Of a DNA stretch of 64,000 nt, positions 1 to 7,852 are shown piece by piece. Every line of letters begins with the position of its first letter. Position 1 is the first letter of the stretch. The position numbers and the translations under genes were made by a program. The notes under the pieces were generated by a model. It saw only the letters and a program-made list of their open reading frames with translations, did no database searches and had not been told where the DNA came from. Origin of the DNA: Streptomyces tuirus (lineage in GTDB: Bacteria > Actinomycetota > Actinomycetes > Streptomycetales > Streptomycetaceae); contig NZ_AP023439.1 of the NCBI RefSeq assembly GCF_014701095.1, positions 6,002,001 through 6,066,000 on the forward strand. The letters run 5' to 3'.

Positions 1-180
1 GAGCCGTTCCACCCCCGGAACGATCAGATTGAAGCCGGGCAGCCGCACGTCCCCGTGCAGACGCCCGAGCCGGAAGACGAGCCCCCGCTCGTACTGCTTG
101 ACCACCCGCGCCGCGGAGGCCAGATACACCAGCGCGCCGGCCCCGACCGCGGCCACCACGCCGACCACCTCTTCGACCAT
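1..180 (-). CDS. SPFH/band-7 (slipin/stomatin-like) protein, N-terminal part only
   Basis: Read on the minus strand from ATG at 180, with a good ribosome site (GGGGAGG) 5 nt upstream; 60 codons are open to the window edge. After a hydrophobic N-terminal helix (about residues 5-24) comes VVKQYERGLVFRLGRL and then GDVRLPGFNLIVPGVERL, the classic opening of the SPFH domain of slipins and stomatins. Such proteins sit in the membrane and form oligomeric scaffolds in lipid microdomains. The gene is cut by the window, so the rest of the SPFH domain and the C-terminal coiled coil cannot be seen. It lies downstream of the SulP gene on the same strand but is separated from it by a strong hairpin, so it is probably its own transcription unit. 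Confidence 0.85.
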   Translation of the reverse strand, partial: MVEEVVGVVAAVGAGALVYLASAARVVKQYERGLVFRLGRLHGDVRLPGFNLIVPGVERL

Positions 181-290
181 GCCGACCTCCCCGTTCAGAG
201 GTCCGAATCCGTCTGCTTCTGTAACGATATGCCTCAACCGAGACATGGGGCCATGCCCGGTGACCGGGCCGAACGGGGGCGGACGCGCGT

Positions 291-323
291 GGTCCGGGGC
301 GCGCCGGCTGCGCGCCCCGGACC
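291..323 (-). terminator. Perfect 14-bp hairpin downstream of the SulP gene
   Basis: GGTCCGGGGCGCGC (291-304) and GCGCGCCCCGGACC (310-323) are a perfect inverted repeat with a 5-nt loop. It lies 27 nt after the SulP stop codon and about 110 nt before the slipin start. There is no U-tract, which is usual for Streptomyces terminators. It probably separates the carbonic anhydrase-SulP unit from the slipin gene. Confidence 0.7.
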
Positions 324-349
324 CGTGCCCGGGTGATCCGGCCGGGCGG

Positions 350-1834
350 CTAGCCGGCGGTGACCTTCTGCGCCGGGGCCTCCTCGCCCTCCGTGACCTT
401 CACCGGCTCCGTACCCGTGTCGCTGTGGCGTGCGGCCCAGTTCTCCAGGGCCGTGCGGCAGGCGTGGTCGAGGTGGTGCAGACCCGAGAGGTCCAGCTCG
501 ACCGGGCGGTCCTGCGGCAGGCCCTCCAGGCTGTCGAGGATCTTCGGCAGCCGCAGGAAGGTCGCGTTGCCGGACAGGTGGGCCTGGATCGGGCCGGCGC
601 CCTTGTCGACGATCTCCAGCTTGATGTGCGAGGCCTCCCAGGCGGTCTTGACGACCGACAGGGCCAGACCGATGAGCACGCCCTCGAACATGTTCACCGC
701 GACGATCGACACGGCGGTGACGACCAGGATGAGCGCCTCGCCCCGGTGCTCCTTCCACAGCGGCACGATCTTGGCGAACGGGATCAGCTTCCAGCCCGCG
801 TGGACCAGGATGCCGGCGAGGGCGGGCAGCGGGATCAGCGCCAGCGTGCCCGGCAGCAGCGCGGCGAACAGCAGCAGCCACACACCGTGCATCACCCGGG
901 ACGCCTTGGTCCTGGCGCCCGCGCTGACGTTGGCCGAGCTGCGGACGATGACCGCGGTCATCGGCAGTGCGCCGAGCACACCGCAGACGGTGTTGCCCGC
1001 GCCCTGCGCCATGAGTTCCTTGTCGTACCGGGTGCGCGGGCCGTCGTGCAGCCGGTCCACCGCGGCGGCGCTGAACAGGCTCTCGGCGGAGGCGATCAGG
1101 GTGAAGGCGACGATCGTGCCGATGACGCCGACGCCCACACCGCCGAAGGCGTCCGGGCCGGGCGGCTGGATGGAGTCGAGCAGGCCCTTCACCTCGACCG
1201 TGGCGACCGGCAGGTCGAAGACGGCGTTGGCCGCGATCGCCAGGATCACCGCGGCGAGCGCACCGGGCACGGCCTGGGCCTTCTTCGGCAGCTTCTTCCA
1301 CAGCACCATCACCGCGATGGTGGCCGCGCCGAGCACGAGGGAGGTGAGCGCCGCCGTGCTGCCGGCCGCGTCGACGGCGGCACCGGGCAGGCCCAGGATC
1401 TTGTCGACGCCGGAGGCGGGTGCCTTCAGTCCGGCCGCCGCATACAGCTGGCCGGCTATGAGGACCAGACCGATTCCGGCCAGCATGCCCTCGACGACCG
1501 AGACGGATATCGCGCGGAACCAGCGGCCGAGCTTCAGCGCGCCCATGACGAGCTGGAGCAGACCGGCGGCCAGCACGATGACGCCGAGCGCGGGCAGCCC
1601 GTAGGTGTCGACAGCCTCGAAGACCAGCACGGTCAGGCCGGCGGCCGGCCCGGACACCTGAAGGCTGCTGCCCGGCAGGAATCCGGTGACGAGGCCGCCC
1701 ACGATGCCGGTGACCAGGCCGAGTTCGGCCGGGACTCCGGAGGCGACGGCCACGCCCACGCACAGCGGGAGTGCGACCAGGAACACGACGAGCGAGGCCG
1801 TGAAGTCCTGCCTGAGGTAGGGGAACTTGGTCAT
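350..1834 (-). CDS. SulP family inorganic anion transporter
   Basis: 494 residues from ATG at 1834. An in-frame GTG at 1846 overlaps the stop of the upstream gene, but GAGGGG stands 4 nt before the ATG, so ATG is preferred. The N-terminus (FPYLRQDFTASLVVFLVALP) and the following ten or more hydrophobic helices are typical of SulP/SLC26 transporters, and a short STAS-like domain with VELDLSGLHHLDHACRTAL closes the protein. The gene starts right after a beta-carbonic anhydrase gene; in this arrangement the transporter is usually thought to carry bicarbonate (BicA-like) rather than sulfate. The substrate here is inferred from the neighbour only. The protein should be in the cytoplasmic membrane with the STAS domain in the cytosol. 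Confidence 0.9.
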   Translation of the reverse strand: MTKFPYLRQDFTASLVVFLVALPLCVGVAVASGVPAELGLVTGIVGGLVTGFLPGSSLQVSGPAAGLTVLVFEAVDTYGLPALGVIVLAAGLLQLVMGALKLGRWFRAISVSVVEGMLAGIGLVLIAGQLYAAAGLKAPASGVDKILGLPGAAVDAAGSTAALTSLVLGAATIAVMVLWKKLPKKAQAVPGALAAVILAIAANAVFDLPVATVEVKGLLDSIQPPGPDAFGGVGVGVIGTIVAFTLIASAESLFSAAAVDRLHDGPRTRYDKELMAQGAGNTVCGVLGALPMTAVIVRSSANVSAGARTKASRVMHGVWLLLFAALLPGTLALIPLPALAGILVHAGWKLIPFAKIVPLWKEHRGEALILVVTAVSIVAVNMFEGVLIGLALSVVKTAWEASHIKLEIVDKGAGPIQAHLSGNATFLRLPKILDSLEGLPQDRPVELDLSGLHHLDHACRTALENWAARHSDTGTEPVKVTEGEEAPAQKVTAG

Positions 1835-1842
1835 GCTGCCCC

Positions 1843-2424
1843 TCACAGCTTCTCGAAGGAGTCGGTGTCCGCGCGGTGTTCGCGCACGATGCCGGTGTGC
1901 ACTTCGTAGAACCAGGCGCGCAGGCCGAGCCGCCCTTCCGCCAGCCGGCGCTCGACGCAGGGGTACGACCGCAGGCGCAGGACCTGGGCGAGGGCGTGGT
2001 TGCGCACGGCCTCGGCGACGGTCGGGTCGGCGGGGTCCGAGCAGGCGGGCTCGTCGGCGGCGCGGGCGAGCCAGTCGCGCACCGCCGGTACGGCGGCGAG
2101 GTCGTCGCCGCGCACCACCGCGCCCACGGCGCCGCAGTGCGAGTGGCCGCAGACCACGATCTCCTTGACGCCGAGGACCTCCACGGCGTACTCGATCGTG
2201 GCGGCCTCCGACGTGGGGTGCTCGAAGGAGTGCGGGGGAACGACGTTGCCCGCGGTGCGCAGCTCGAAGAGCTCGCCGGGACGGGCGCCCGTGATCAGGG
2301 CCGGGACGACCCTGGAGTCGGAGCAGGTGATGAACAGGACGTCGGGGGACTGGCCCTCGGCGAGGTGGGCGAACTCCTCAGGGCGCTGTCCGAAGATGCG
2401 GGCGTTGTCGATGAGGGGTTGCAT
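1843..2424 (-). CDS. Beta-class carbonic anhydrase
   Basis: 193 residues, the usual length for a bacterial beta-carbonic anhydrase. Zinc-binding and catalytic motifs are visible: CSDSR near residue 34 and HSHCGA near residue 95, giving the Cys-His-Cys zinc site and the Asp/Arg dyad. The enzyme interconverts CO2 and bicarbonate in the cytosol. Its stop codon nearly abuts the SulP start, so the two are almost certainly co-transcribed, and the product could feed or use the anion moved by the transporter. The ATG at 2424 has AGGAG about 11 nt upstream. No membrane segment is present. Confidence 0.95.
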   Translation of the reverse strand: MQPLIDNARIFGQRPEEFAHLAEGQSPDVLFITCSDSRVVPALITGARPGELFELRTAGNVVPPHSFEHPTSEAATIEYAVEVLGVKEIVVCGHSHCGAVGAVVRGDDLAAVPAVRDWLARAADEPACSDPADPTVAEAVRNHALAQVLRLRSYPCVERRLAEGRLGLRAWFYEVHTGIVREHRADTDSFEKL

Positions 2425-2502
2425 GAGTGTGGTGACTCCTCCTGGCGCGCAGTGGGGGCGCGTCGGACGGGCATGACAGGGTGGGGGGAACTGCCGTACC
2501 GC

Positions 2503-2931
2503 TCAGCAGCGGAAGACCCGCAGGGCTGCCGGCAGGTGCGACACCGGGCATCTCGACGCGTGGTGGTGCGCCGCGCCGGGTCCGGCCGGTTCGGGCACGG
2601 ACGGCTGGATGTCCCGTCGTAGTGGCCGCTCCGGCGCCGCGGGCGCGGAGTCGGCGGTGTGGGACCGGTGGCGGGTTCGCAGGGGACCGGTCGGATCCCC
2701 GTGGTGTCCGGAGCGGCAGGTGGCCGTCTCGTCGCGCGGGGCCTTCCCGGGGGAGTTGGGTCCGGGATGTGAGGTCGTGCCCGAGGGCTGTGTTCCGGGC
2801 TGAGCCTTGGCCTTGGCTTGACTGCTTGTATGCGCGGTTGCGAAGGACACGGTCGGAGCGAACAGCTGGAGGGCGAGCAGGGCGGCGGCGAGGGACGCGA
2901 GCCCGGTCCATGCCGCCCTGCCTCGGTACAT
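2503..2931 (-). CDS. Small secreted or anchored hypothetical protein
   Basis: 142 residues from ATG at 2931, chosen because GAGGGGG lies just upstream; longer in-frame starts exist at 2955 and 2973. The N-terminus has a positively charged MYRGR start followed by a long hydrophobic stretch (residues 8-30) ending in FATA, a signal peptide or anchor. The rest is Pro/Ser/Thr/His-rich and low in hydrophobics, with three Cys residues near the C-terminus, and resembles no family I recognise. A promoter with good -35 and -10 hexamers precedes it. No function is assigned; a small cell-envelope protein is the most that can be said. Confidence 0.5.
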   Translation of the reverse strand: MYRGRAAWTGLASLAAALLALQLFAPTVSFATAHTSSQAKAKAQPGTQPSGTTSHPGPNSPGKAPRDETATCRSGHHGDPTGPLRTRHRSHTADSAPAAPERPLRRDIQPSVPEPAGPGAAHHHASRCPVSHLPAALRVFRC

Positions 2932-2956
2932 GCGCCCCCCTCGCGGTGCTTCCATG

Positions 2957-2984
2957 CGTCTAGCGCGGACCAACAGTTGGTCAA
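2957..2984 (-). promoter_or_regulatory. Putative housekeeping-type promoter of the small secreted protein gene
   Basis: On the minus strand TTGACC (2984-2979) and TAGACG (2962-2957) are separated by 16 nt. A second TTGACC begins 11 nt farther upstream. The predicted start site is about 20 nt before the ATG at 2931. Confidence 0.5.
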
Positions 2985-3002
2985 CGGCTGGTCAAGAAAC
3001 AC

Positions 3003-3034
3003 GTTAACCCTGCAAAGTCGTTTGCAGGGTTAAC
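3003..3034. repeat. Perfect 14-bp palindrome with GTTAAC ends
   Basis: GTTAACCCTGCAAA (3003-3016), a 4-nt loop GTCG, and TTTGCAGGGTTAAC (3021-3034). It is about 50% A+T in a 72% G+C genome and lies between the end of zapE and the promoter of the small secreted protein. It can be a bidirectional terminator for zapE or an operator just upstream of the -35 box. A second hairpin, CTAGCC-ATG-GGCTAG, lies near 3094-3108. Confidence 0.6.
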
Positions 3035-3130
3035 TTAACGTTTCAAGCTGAAGAGAGCCTGAAAACCGCAGATGGGATGGCTTGAACAAGCCCTAGCCAT
3101 GGGCTAGTTGGCGCGGTAATGGAGTTGTGG

Positions 3131-4234
3131 TCAGCGGGGGTTCACCAGCGTGCCCGCGTCACGGGCCAGCGCGGTGAGCCGGGAGATGGCCCGGAAGTAC
3201 TTCTTCCGATAGCCGCCGTTCAGCATCTCGTCACTGAACAGCTGGTCGAAGGGCAGACCCGACGCCAGCACGGGCACCTCGCGGTCGTAGAGCCGGTCCG
3301 CGAGGACGACGAGCCTGAGGGCCGTCGACTGGTCCGGGACCGGCCGCACACCGGTGAGGCAGACGGCCCTGATCCCGTCGGTCAGAGCCCCGTACCGGCT
3401 GGGGTGGACCCGGGCCAGATGCTCCAGGAGCGGCGAGAACGCGTCGAGGGAGGCGCCCTCGGTGGCGTGGGCGGCGCCGGTGACCTGTTCGTCGGAGTAC
3501 GGCGCCGGTGCCTCGGGAAGACCGCGGTGACGGTAGTCCTCGCCGTCGATGCGCAGGGCCCGGAAGTGGGCCGACAGGCCCTGGATCTCCCGCAGGAAGT
3601 CGGCCGAGGCGAACCGGCCCTCGCCGAGCTTGCCGGGCAGCGTGTTGGAGGTGGCGGCGAGCGCCACGCCCGCGTCGACCAGCTTGCCGAGCAGCGTGGA
3701 GACCAGGACGGTGTCGCCCGGGTCGTCGAGCTCGAACTCGTCGATGCACAGCAGGCGGTGGCCGGACAGCGTCCGGACGGTCTGCTGGAAGCCGAGGGCG
3801 CCGACCAGGTTGGTCAGCTCCACGAACGTGCCGAACGCCTTCAGTTCCGGCTCGGCCGGGGTCGCGTGCCACAGGGACGCCAGCAGGTGCGTCTTGCCGA
3901 CGCCGTACCCGCCGTCGAGATACACGCCCCGCGGGCCCGCGGGGGCCTTCTTCGGCGCCTTGCCGAAGCCGAACAGCCGCCGCTTGCCGGATCCCGCGGC
4001 CGCGCCCGGGCCGAGGCCCGCCGCGAAGCCCTCCAGGACCCGGACGGCCTCCGTCTGGCTGGGCTGGTTCGGGTCGGGGATGTACGTGCTGAAGCGGACC
4101 GAGTCGAACCGCGGCGGCGGCACCATCTCGGCGACCAGCCGGTCCGCGGGGACATGCGGCTCACGGGCGCACAGGGACAGCGGGGCCGGGTCGGTTATGG
4201 GGCCGGATCCGGAGGGGGCCAGGGGAGAAGACAC
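3131..4234 (-). CDS. zapE: Cell division protein ZapE / AFG1-like AAA ATPase
   Basis: 367 residues from a GTG at 4234. Walker A is seen as GGYGVGKTHLL near residue 147 and Walker B as LLCIDEFELDDP near residue 205; the Asp-Glu-Phe form of Walker B is typical of the AFG1/ZapE family. ZapE binds and acts on FtsZ in proteobacteria, and in eukaryotes AFG1 acts in protein quality control; the role in Streptomyces is not settled. The protein is cytosolic. It is divergent from the RibD-C-like reductase gene with only 37 nt between the two starts, so both promoters overlap in that short gap and one or both mRNAs may have very short leaders. Confidence 0.9.
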   Translation of the reverse strand: MSSPLAPSGSGPITDPAPLSLCAREPHVPADRLVAEMVPPPRFDSVRFSTYIPDPNQPSQTEAVRVLEGFAAGLGPGAAAGSGKRRLFGFGKAPKKAPAGPRGVYLDGGYGVGKTHLLASLWHATPAEPELKAFGTFVELTNLVGALGFQQTVRTLSGHRLLCIDEFELDDPGDTVLVSTLLGKLVDAGVALAATSNTLPGKLGEGRFASADFLREIQGLSAHFRALRIDGEDYRHRGLPEAPAPYSDEQVTGAAHATEGASLDAFSPLLEHLARVHPSRYGALTDGIRAVCLTGVRPVPDQSTALRLVVLADRLYDREVPVLASGLPFDQLFSDEMLNGGYRKKYFRAISRLTALARDAGTLVNPR

Positions 4235-4271
4235 GGTTCACCATGCTACGGCGCGTGGAACACTGCACGAC

Positions 4272-5087
4272 ATGCGACGTCTGTTCCCTGTGACCGATGA
4301 AACAGCAGCTCCGGCGCCGGGCGGCGGGTCCGGCGAGGGCGCCGGGCGGGAGTGGAGCCTGGCGGAGCTGGCCGCCGCGTACGCCTATCCCGAGCCGGGG
4401 CCCGCCGGGCCGGTGCCGTGGCTGCGCGCCAACATGGTCTCCACGCTGGACGGGGCCGCCCAGCACGACGGCCGTTCGCAGCCCATCTCCAGCGCCACCG
4501 ACATGCGGATCTTCGGCACGCTGCGGGCGCTGGCGGACGTCGTGGTCGTCGGCGCGGAGACCGTGCGCAAGGAGGGGTACCGGCCGGCCCGCGCCCGGGA
4601 GGACTTCGCGGCGCTGCGGGAGGCGGCCGGGCAGCGGCCCGCGCCCGCCATCGCGGTGGTCACCGCCAGTCTCGACCTGGACTTCTCGCTCCCTCTCTTC
4701 ACCTCGCCCCTGGTGCCCACCCTGGTCCTCACGGGCGCCGCTGCCGATCCGGGCCGCATCGCCACCGCCGAGAAGGCGGGTGCCCGGGTCGTGACCGCCG
4801 GGGACGGCATCGGAGTCGACCCCGCCCGCGCCGTCCGGGCCCTCGCCGGCCTCGGGCACACCCGGCTGCTCACCGAGGGCGGCCCACGGCTGCTCGGGCA
4901 GATGGCCGCGGCGGATGTGCTCGACGAGCTGTGCCTGACCCTCTCCCCGATGCTCACGGCCGGCGAGGCCCAGCGGATCGCCGGGGGGCCGGCGGTCACG
5001 GTCCCGCACCGCTTCGGGCTGGTGTCGATGCTGGAGGAGGACGGCTTCCTGTTCACGCGCTACGGGCGGTCCCGGACGGCGTACTGA
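4272..5087 (+). CDS. Pyrimidine reductase family protein (RibD C-terminal-like)
   Basis: 271 residues from ATG at 4272. The core resembles the NADPH-dependent reductase half of RibD: NMVSTLDGAAQHDGRSQPIS near residue 56, VVVGAETVRKEGY near residue 93, and LLTEGGPRLLGQM near residue 200. Members reduce the ribose side chain of riboflavin precursors, or act as related reductases in riboflavin or antibiotic pathways. There is no deaminase domain and no other rib gene nearby, so the exact substrate is open. It is divergent from zapE. The sequence downstream to 5335 has no gene. Confidence 0.85.
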   Translation: MRRLFPVTDETAAPAPGGGSGEGAGREWSLAELAAAYAYPEPGPAGPVPWLRANMVSTLDGAAQHDGRSQPISSATDMRIFGTLRALADVVVVGAETVRKEGYRPARAREDFAALREAAGQRPAPAIAVVTASLDLDFSLPLFTSPLVPTLVLTGAAADPGRIATAEKAGARVVTAGDGIGVDPARAVRALAGLGHTRLLTEGGPRLLGQMAAADVLDELCLTLSPMLTAGEAQRIAGGPAVTVPHRFGLVSMLEEDGFLFTRYGRSRTAY

Positions 5088-5232
5088 AACGCCGGACCGG
5101 GGGTAGGAGGTGTCGGCGGCCGGGGAGTACGGCCGGTGATCGGTTCGTCCGGAAGCAGGGGTGAACCTCACTGCCAGTCCGTTAATCAGCGGAATATGCC
5201 GTTCTGTTTGGTTTCCGGAGGGCACACTGGAT

Positions 5233-5316
5233 CCGGCAGTACCCGTGCCGGCACGGGGCAGGATGGTTTCCGCAGGCCCGGTGCGGTCCGCGGAGGAGTG
5301 GGGGCCACGGGCCCCC
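5233..5316 (+). promoter_or_regulatory. Leader region with overlapping hairpins before the Usp-like gene
   Basis: Three inverted repeats stack up in the 100 nt before the start at 5336: CCGGCA/TGCCGG (5233-5251), a perfect 16-bp palindrome CCCGTGCCGGCACGGG (5242-5257) that shares bases with the first, and GGGGGCC-ACG-GGCCCCC (5300-5316) immediately before the ribosome site. The first two cannot form together. The upstream stretch around 5178-5215 is unusually A+T-rich and may hold the promoter. Confidence 0.35.
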
Positions 5317-5335
5317 GGAGGAGAAGGGGCGCCTG

Positions 5336-5809
5336 GTGTTCACAAGCGTATTGATGATCGAGAAGGCGCTGACGTCGGCGGACGTGGAGTTCGTCACCAC
5401 CTTGCACGGCGAGCAGCAGGTCGCCTTCCAGGTGCTGCTCCAGCCGCGCGGCGAGCAGGCGGACCGCCTGCTGCGGGCCATCGACGACGTGGCGCTCGGC
5501 GAGCTCGACGAGGCCGTGCGCGAGGGGGAGACGCCCGAGGGGGAAGAGGCCCTGAGCGTGGGCCAGCGGGCGCTGGAGGTGTCACTCGCCGCGCTGCGCA
5601 CCTCGGGCAGTCCCGCGCAGGGACGGCTGATCGAGGACCATCCGCTGGACGCGCTGAAGTCCCTGGTGGAGGAAGCAGGCGCGGACGAGGTCATCGTGCT
5701 GACCGATCCCCACTACGTGGAGGAGTTCTTCCACCGCGACTGGGCGTCCCGGGCCCGTCACAAGGTCGGGGTGCCGGTGCTGAAGCTCTTCTCGCACAGC
5801 AAGGCGTAG
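5336..5809 (+). CDS. Conserved hypothetical protein with Usp-like alpha/beta fold
   Basis: 157 residues from GTG at 5336, with GGAGAAGGGG well placed upstream. It has no signal peptide or membrane segment. The second half reads DEVIVLTDPHYVEEFFHRDW followed by ARHKVGVPVLKLFSH, the pattern of the last strands and helix of a universal-stress-protein-like domain. Streptomyces homologues are often labelled indole-3-glycerol phosphate synthase, but it is too short and lacks the TIM-barrel motifs of TrpC, so that name should not be used. It lies just upstream of murC on the same strand with an intergenic gap of about 95 nt. The biochemical role is unknown. Confidence 0.75.
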   Translation: MFTSVLMIEKALTSADVEFVTTLHGEQQVAFQVLLQPRGEQADRLLRAIDDVALGELDEAVREGETPEGEEALSVGQRALEVSLAALRTSGSPAQGRLIEDHPLDALKSLVEEAGADEVIVLTDPHYVEEFFHRDWASRARHKVGVPVLKLFSHSKA

Positions 5810-5904
5810 GGGCGGGTCGCGGGTCCGCGGGCCCGGCGCGGCCCCGGGCGCTCCTGAAATAGGGTGGGTGCGCTCACTCTCGTCACCCGAACTTGGAGAC
5901 ACGC

Positions 5905-7296
5905 ATGGCAGCCGGCCTTCCTCCCGCCATGGACCGACCGCACTTCATCGGGATCGGTGGGGCCGGCATGTCGGGGATCGCGAAGATCCTCGCGCAGCGC
6001 GGTGCCGTCGTGGCGGGCAGCGACGCCAAGGAGTCGGCCACGGCCGAGGCGCTGCGGGCGCTCGGGGCGACCGTGCACATCGGCCACGCCGCCGAGCACC
6101 TCGCCGACGACGCCAGCTGTGTGGTGGTGTCGTCGGCGATCCGGCAGGACAACCCCGAGCTGGCCCGCGCGGCCGAGCTCGGCATCCCCGTCGTGCACCG
6201 GTCCGACGCCCTCGCCGCCCTGATGGACGGGCTGCGGCCGATCGCCGTCGCCGGTACGCACGGCAAGACGACCACGACGTCGATGCTGGCCGTGTCGCTG
6301 AGCGAGCTGGACCTGAAGCCCTCCTACGCGATCGGCGGGGACCTGGACGCCCCCGGCTCCAACGCGCTGCACGGCGAGGGCGAGATCTTCGTCGCCGAGG
6401 CCGACGAATCGGACCGCAGCTTCCACAAGTACGCCCCCGAGGTCGCGATCGTCCTCAACGTCGAGCTCGACCACCACGCCAACTACGCGTCGATGGACGA
6501 GATCTACGCGTCGTTCGAGACGTTCGTGGACCGGATCACCGACGGCGGCACGCTGGTGATCGCCGCCGACCACGAGGGCGCCCGGGAGCTGACCCGCCGC
6601 GTCCGGGACCGCGACGTGACCGTGGTGACCTACGGCGAGTCCGACGACGCCGACGTGCGCGTCCTGTCGGTCGTGCCGCAGGGGCTGAAGAGCGAGGTCA
6701 CCGTGGTGCTGGAGGGGCAGGAGCTGACCTTCGCGGTCTCCGTCCCCGGCCGGCACTACGCGCACAACGCGGTCGCCGCGCTGGCGGCGGGCGTGGCCCT
6801 CGGGATCCCGGCGGCCGACCTGGCCCCGGCGATCGCCGCGTACACGGGCGTGAAGCGGCGGCTCCAGCTCAAGGGCGAGGCCGCGGGCGTCCAGGTCATC
6901 GACTCCTACGCGCACCACCCCACCGAGATGACCGCCGACCTGGAGGCCATGCGCGCCGCCGCCGGTGACGCCCGGATCCTGGTCGTCTTCCAGCCGCACC
7001 TCTTCTCGCGGACCCAGGAGCTCGGCAAGGAGATGGGGCAGTCCCTCGCCCTCGCGGACGCCTCCGTCGTGCTGGACATCTACCCGGCGCGCGAGGACCC
7101 GATCCCCGGTGTCACGAGCGAGCTGATCATCGAGGCGGCCCGGGCCGCGGGCGCCGACGTGACGCCGGTGCACGACAAGGCGGACGTCCCGTCGGTCGTC
7201 GCGGGAATGACGAAGCCGGGTGATCTCGTTCTCACCATGGGAGCGGGCGACGTCACCGACCTCGGCCCGCTCATCCTGGACCGTCTGTCGAACTGA
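5905..7296 (+). CDS. murC: UDP-N-acetylmuramate--L-alanine ligase MurC
   Basis: 463 residues from ATG at 5905, with GGAG 6 nt upstream; a TTG at 5893 is in frame but overlaps that ribosome site. The Mur ligase N-terminal Rossmann motif FIGIGGAGMSGIA is near residue 14, the ATP-binding GTHGKTTTTSM near residue 119, and the family motifs HNAVAALA and DSYAHHPTEM farther on. MurC adds the first amino acid, L-alanine, to UDP-MurNAc in the cytosolic steps of peptidoglycan synthesis. It is not in a dcw cluster here, which is normal for Streptomyces. A TAGGGT -10-like box lies at 5860-5865. msrB follows after 14 nt and is probably in the same mRNA. Confidence 0.97.
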   Translation: MAAGLPPAMDRPHFIGIGGAGMSGIAKILAQRGAVVAGSDAKESATAEALRALGATVHIGHAAEHLADDASCVVVSSAIRQDNPELARAAELGIPVVHRSDALAALMDGLRPIAVAGTHGKTTTTSMLAVSLSELDLKPSYAIGGDLDAPGSNALHGEGEIFVAEADESDRSFHKYAPEVAIVLNVELDHHANYASMDEIYASFETFVDRITDGGTLVIAADHEGARELTRRVRDRDVTVVTYGESDDADVRVLSVVPQGLKSEVTVVLEGQELTFAVSVPGRHYAHNAVAALAAGVALGIPAADLAPAIAAYTGVKRRLQLKGEAAGVQVIDSYAHHPTEMTADLEAMRAAAGDARILVVFQPHLFSRTQELGKEMGQSLALADASVVLDIYPAREDPIPGVTSELIIEAARAAGADVTPVHDKADVPSVVAGMTKPGDLVLTMGAGDVTDLGPLILDRLSN

Positions 7297-7310
7297 GGGG
7301 CTGGAGGCTC

Positions 7311-7718
7311 ATGCCGTACGACGTGGAGAAGCCGGACGAGCAGTGGCGCGCGGAACTGACCCCGGGCGAGTACGCGGTCCTGCGGCAGGCGGCCACCGAG
7401 CCCGCCTTCACCGGTGAGTACACCGACACCAAGACCCGGGGCGTCTACTCCTGCCGTGCCTGCGGCGCGGACCTGTTCACCTCGGACGCGAAATTCGAGT
7501 CCCACTGCGGCTGGCCGTCCTTCTTCGACCCCAAGGACACCGACGCGGTGGAGCTGATCGAGGACCGGTCGCACGGCATGGTGCGCGTCGAGGTGCGGTG
7601 CGCCCGCTGCGGCTCGCACCTCGGGCACGTCTTCGAGGGCGAGGGATATCCCACGCCCACCGACCAGCGGTACTGCATCAACTCGATCGCGGTGCGGCTC
7701 ACGCCCGACGCGGACTGA
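7311..7718 (+). CDS. msrB: Peptide-methionine (R)-S-oxide reductase MsrB
   Basis: 135 residues, the usual length. Both zinc CxxC pairs are present (CRACGAD and CARCGSH), as are GWPSFFDP and the catalytic cysteine in RYCINSIAV. The enzyme reduces methionine-R-sulfoxide in proteins with thioredoxin as electron donor and acts in the cytosol in oxidative-damage repair. The gene is 14 nt downstream of murC with CTGGAGG as ribosome site, and a strong hairpin closes the unit. Confidence 0.96.
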   Translation: MPYDVEKPDEQWRAELTPGEYAVLRQAATEPAFTGEYTDTKTRGVYSCRACGADLFTSDAKFESHCGWPSFFDPKDTDAVELIEDRSHGMVRVEVRCARCGSHLGHVFEGEGYPTPTDQRYCINSIAVRLTPDAD

Positions 7719-7729
7719 GCGGGTCAGGC

Positions 7730-7760
7730 GGTTCCTCCGGGCGAACGGCCCGGAGGAACC
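7730..7760 (+). terminator. Perfect 13-bp hairpin terminator after msrB
   Basis: GGTTCCTCCGGGC (7730-7742), loop GAACG, GCCCGGAGGAACC (7748-7760). It is 12 nt after the msrB stop and before the convergent 970-residue gene, so it may serve both directions. Confidence 0.8.
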
Positions 7761-7852
7761 CGCAGGACCCGCTCGCGGTCGTGCTGCCCGGGTCCTGCGC
7801 GCACACCCGCGTGCTCCCGGGCGGAGTGGACGGCGTCCGGTGAGGGCCGTGC

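Noticed and set aside
29..1909. Long plus-strand frame opposite SulP and the slipin gene
   Set aside because: It is the antisense of SulP and carbonic anhydrase, both of which show clear family motifs; the plus-strand product is Arg/Gly/Asp-rich and without any motif.
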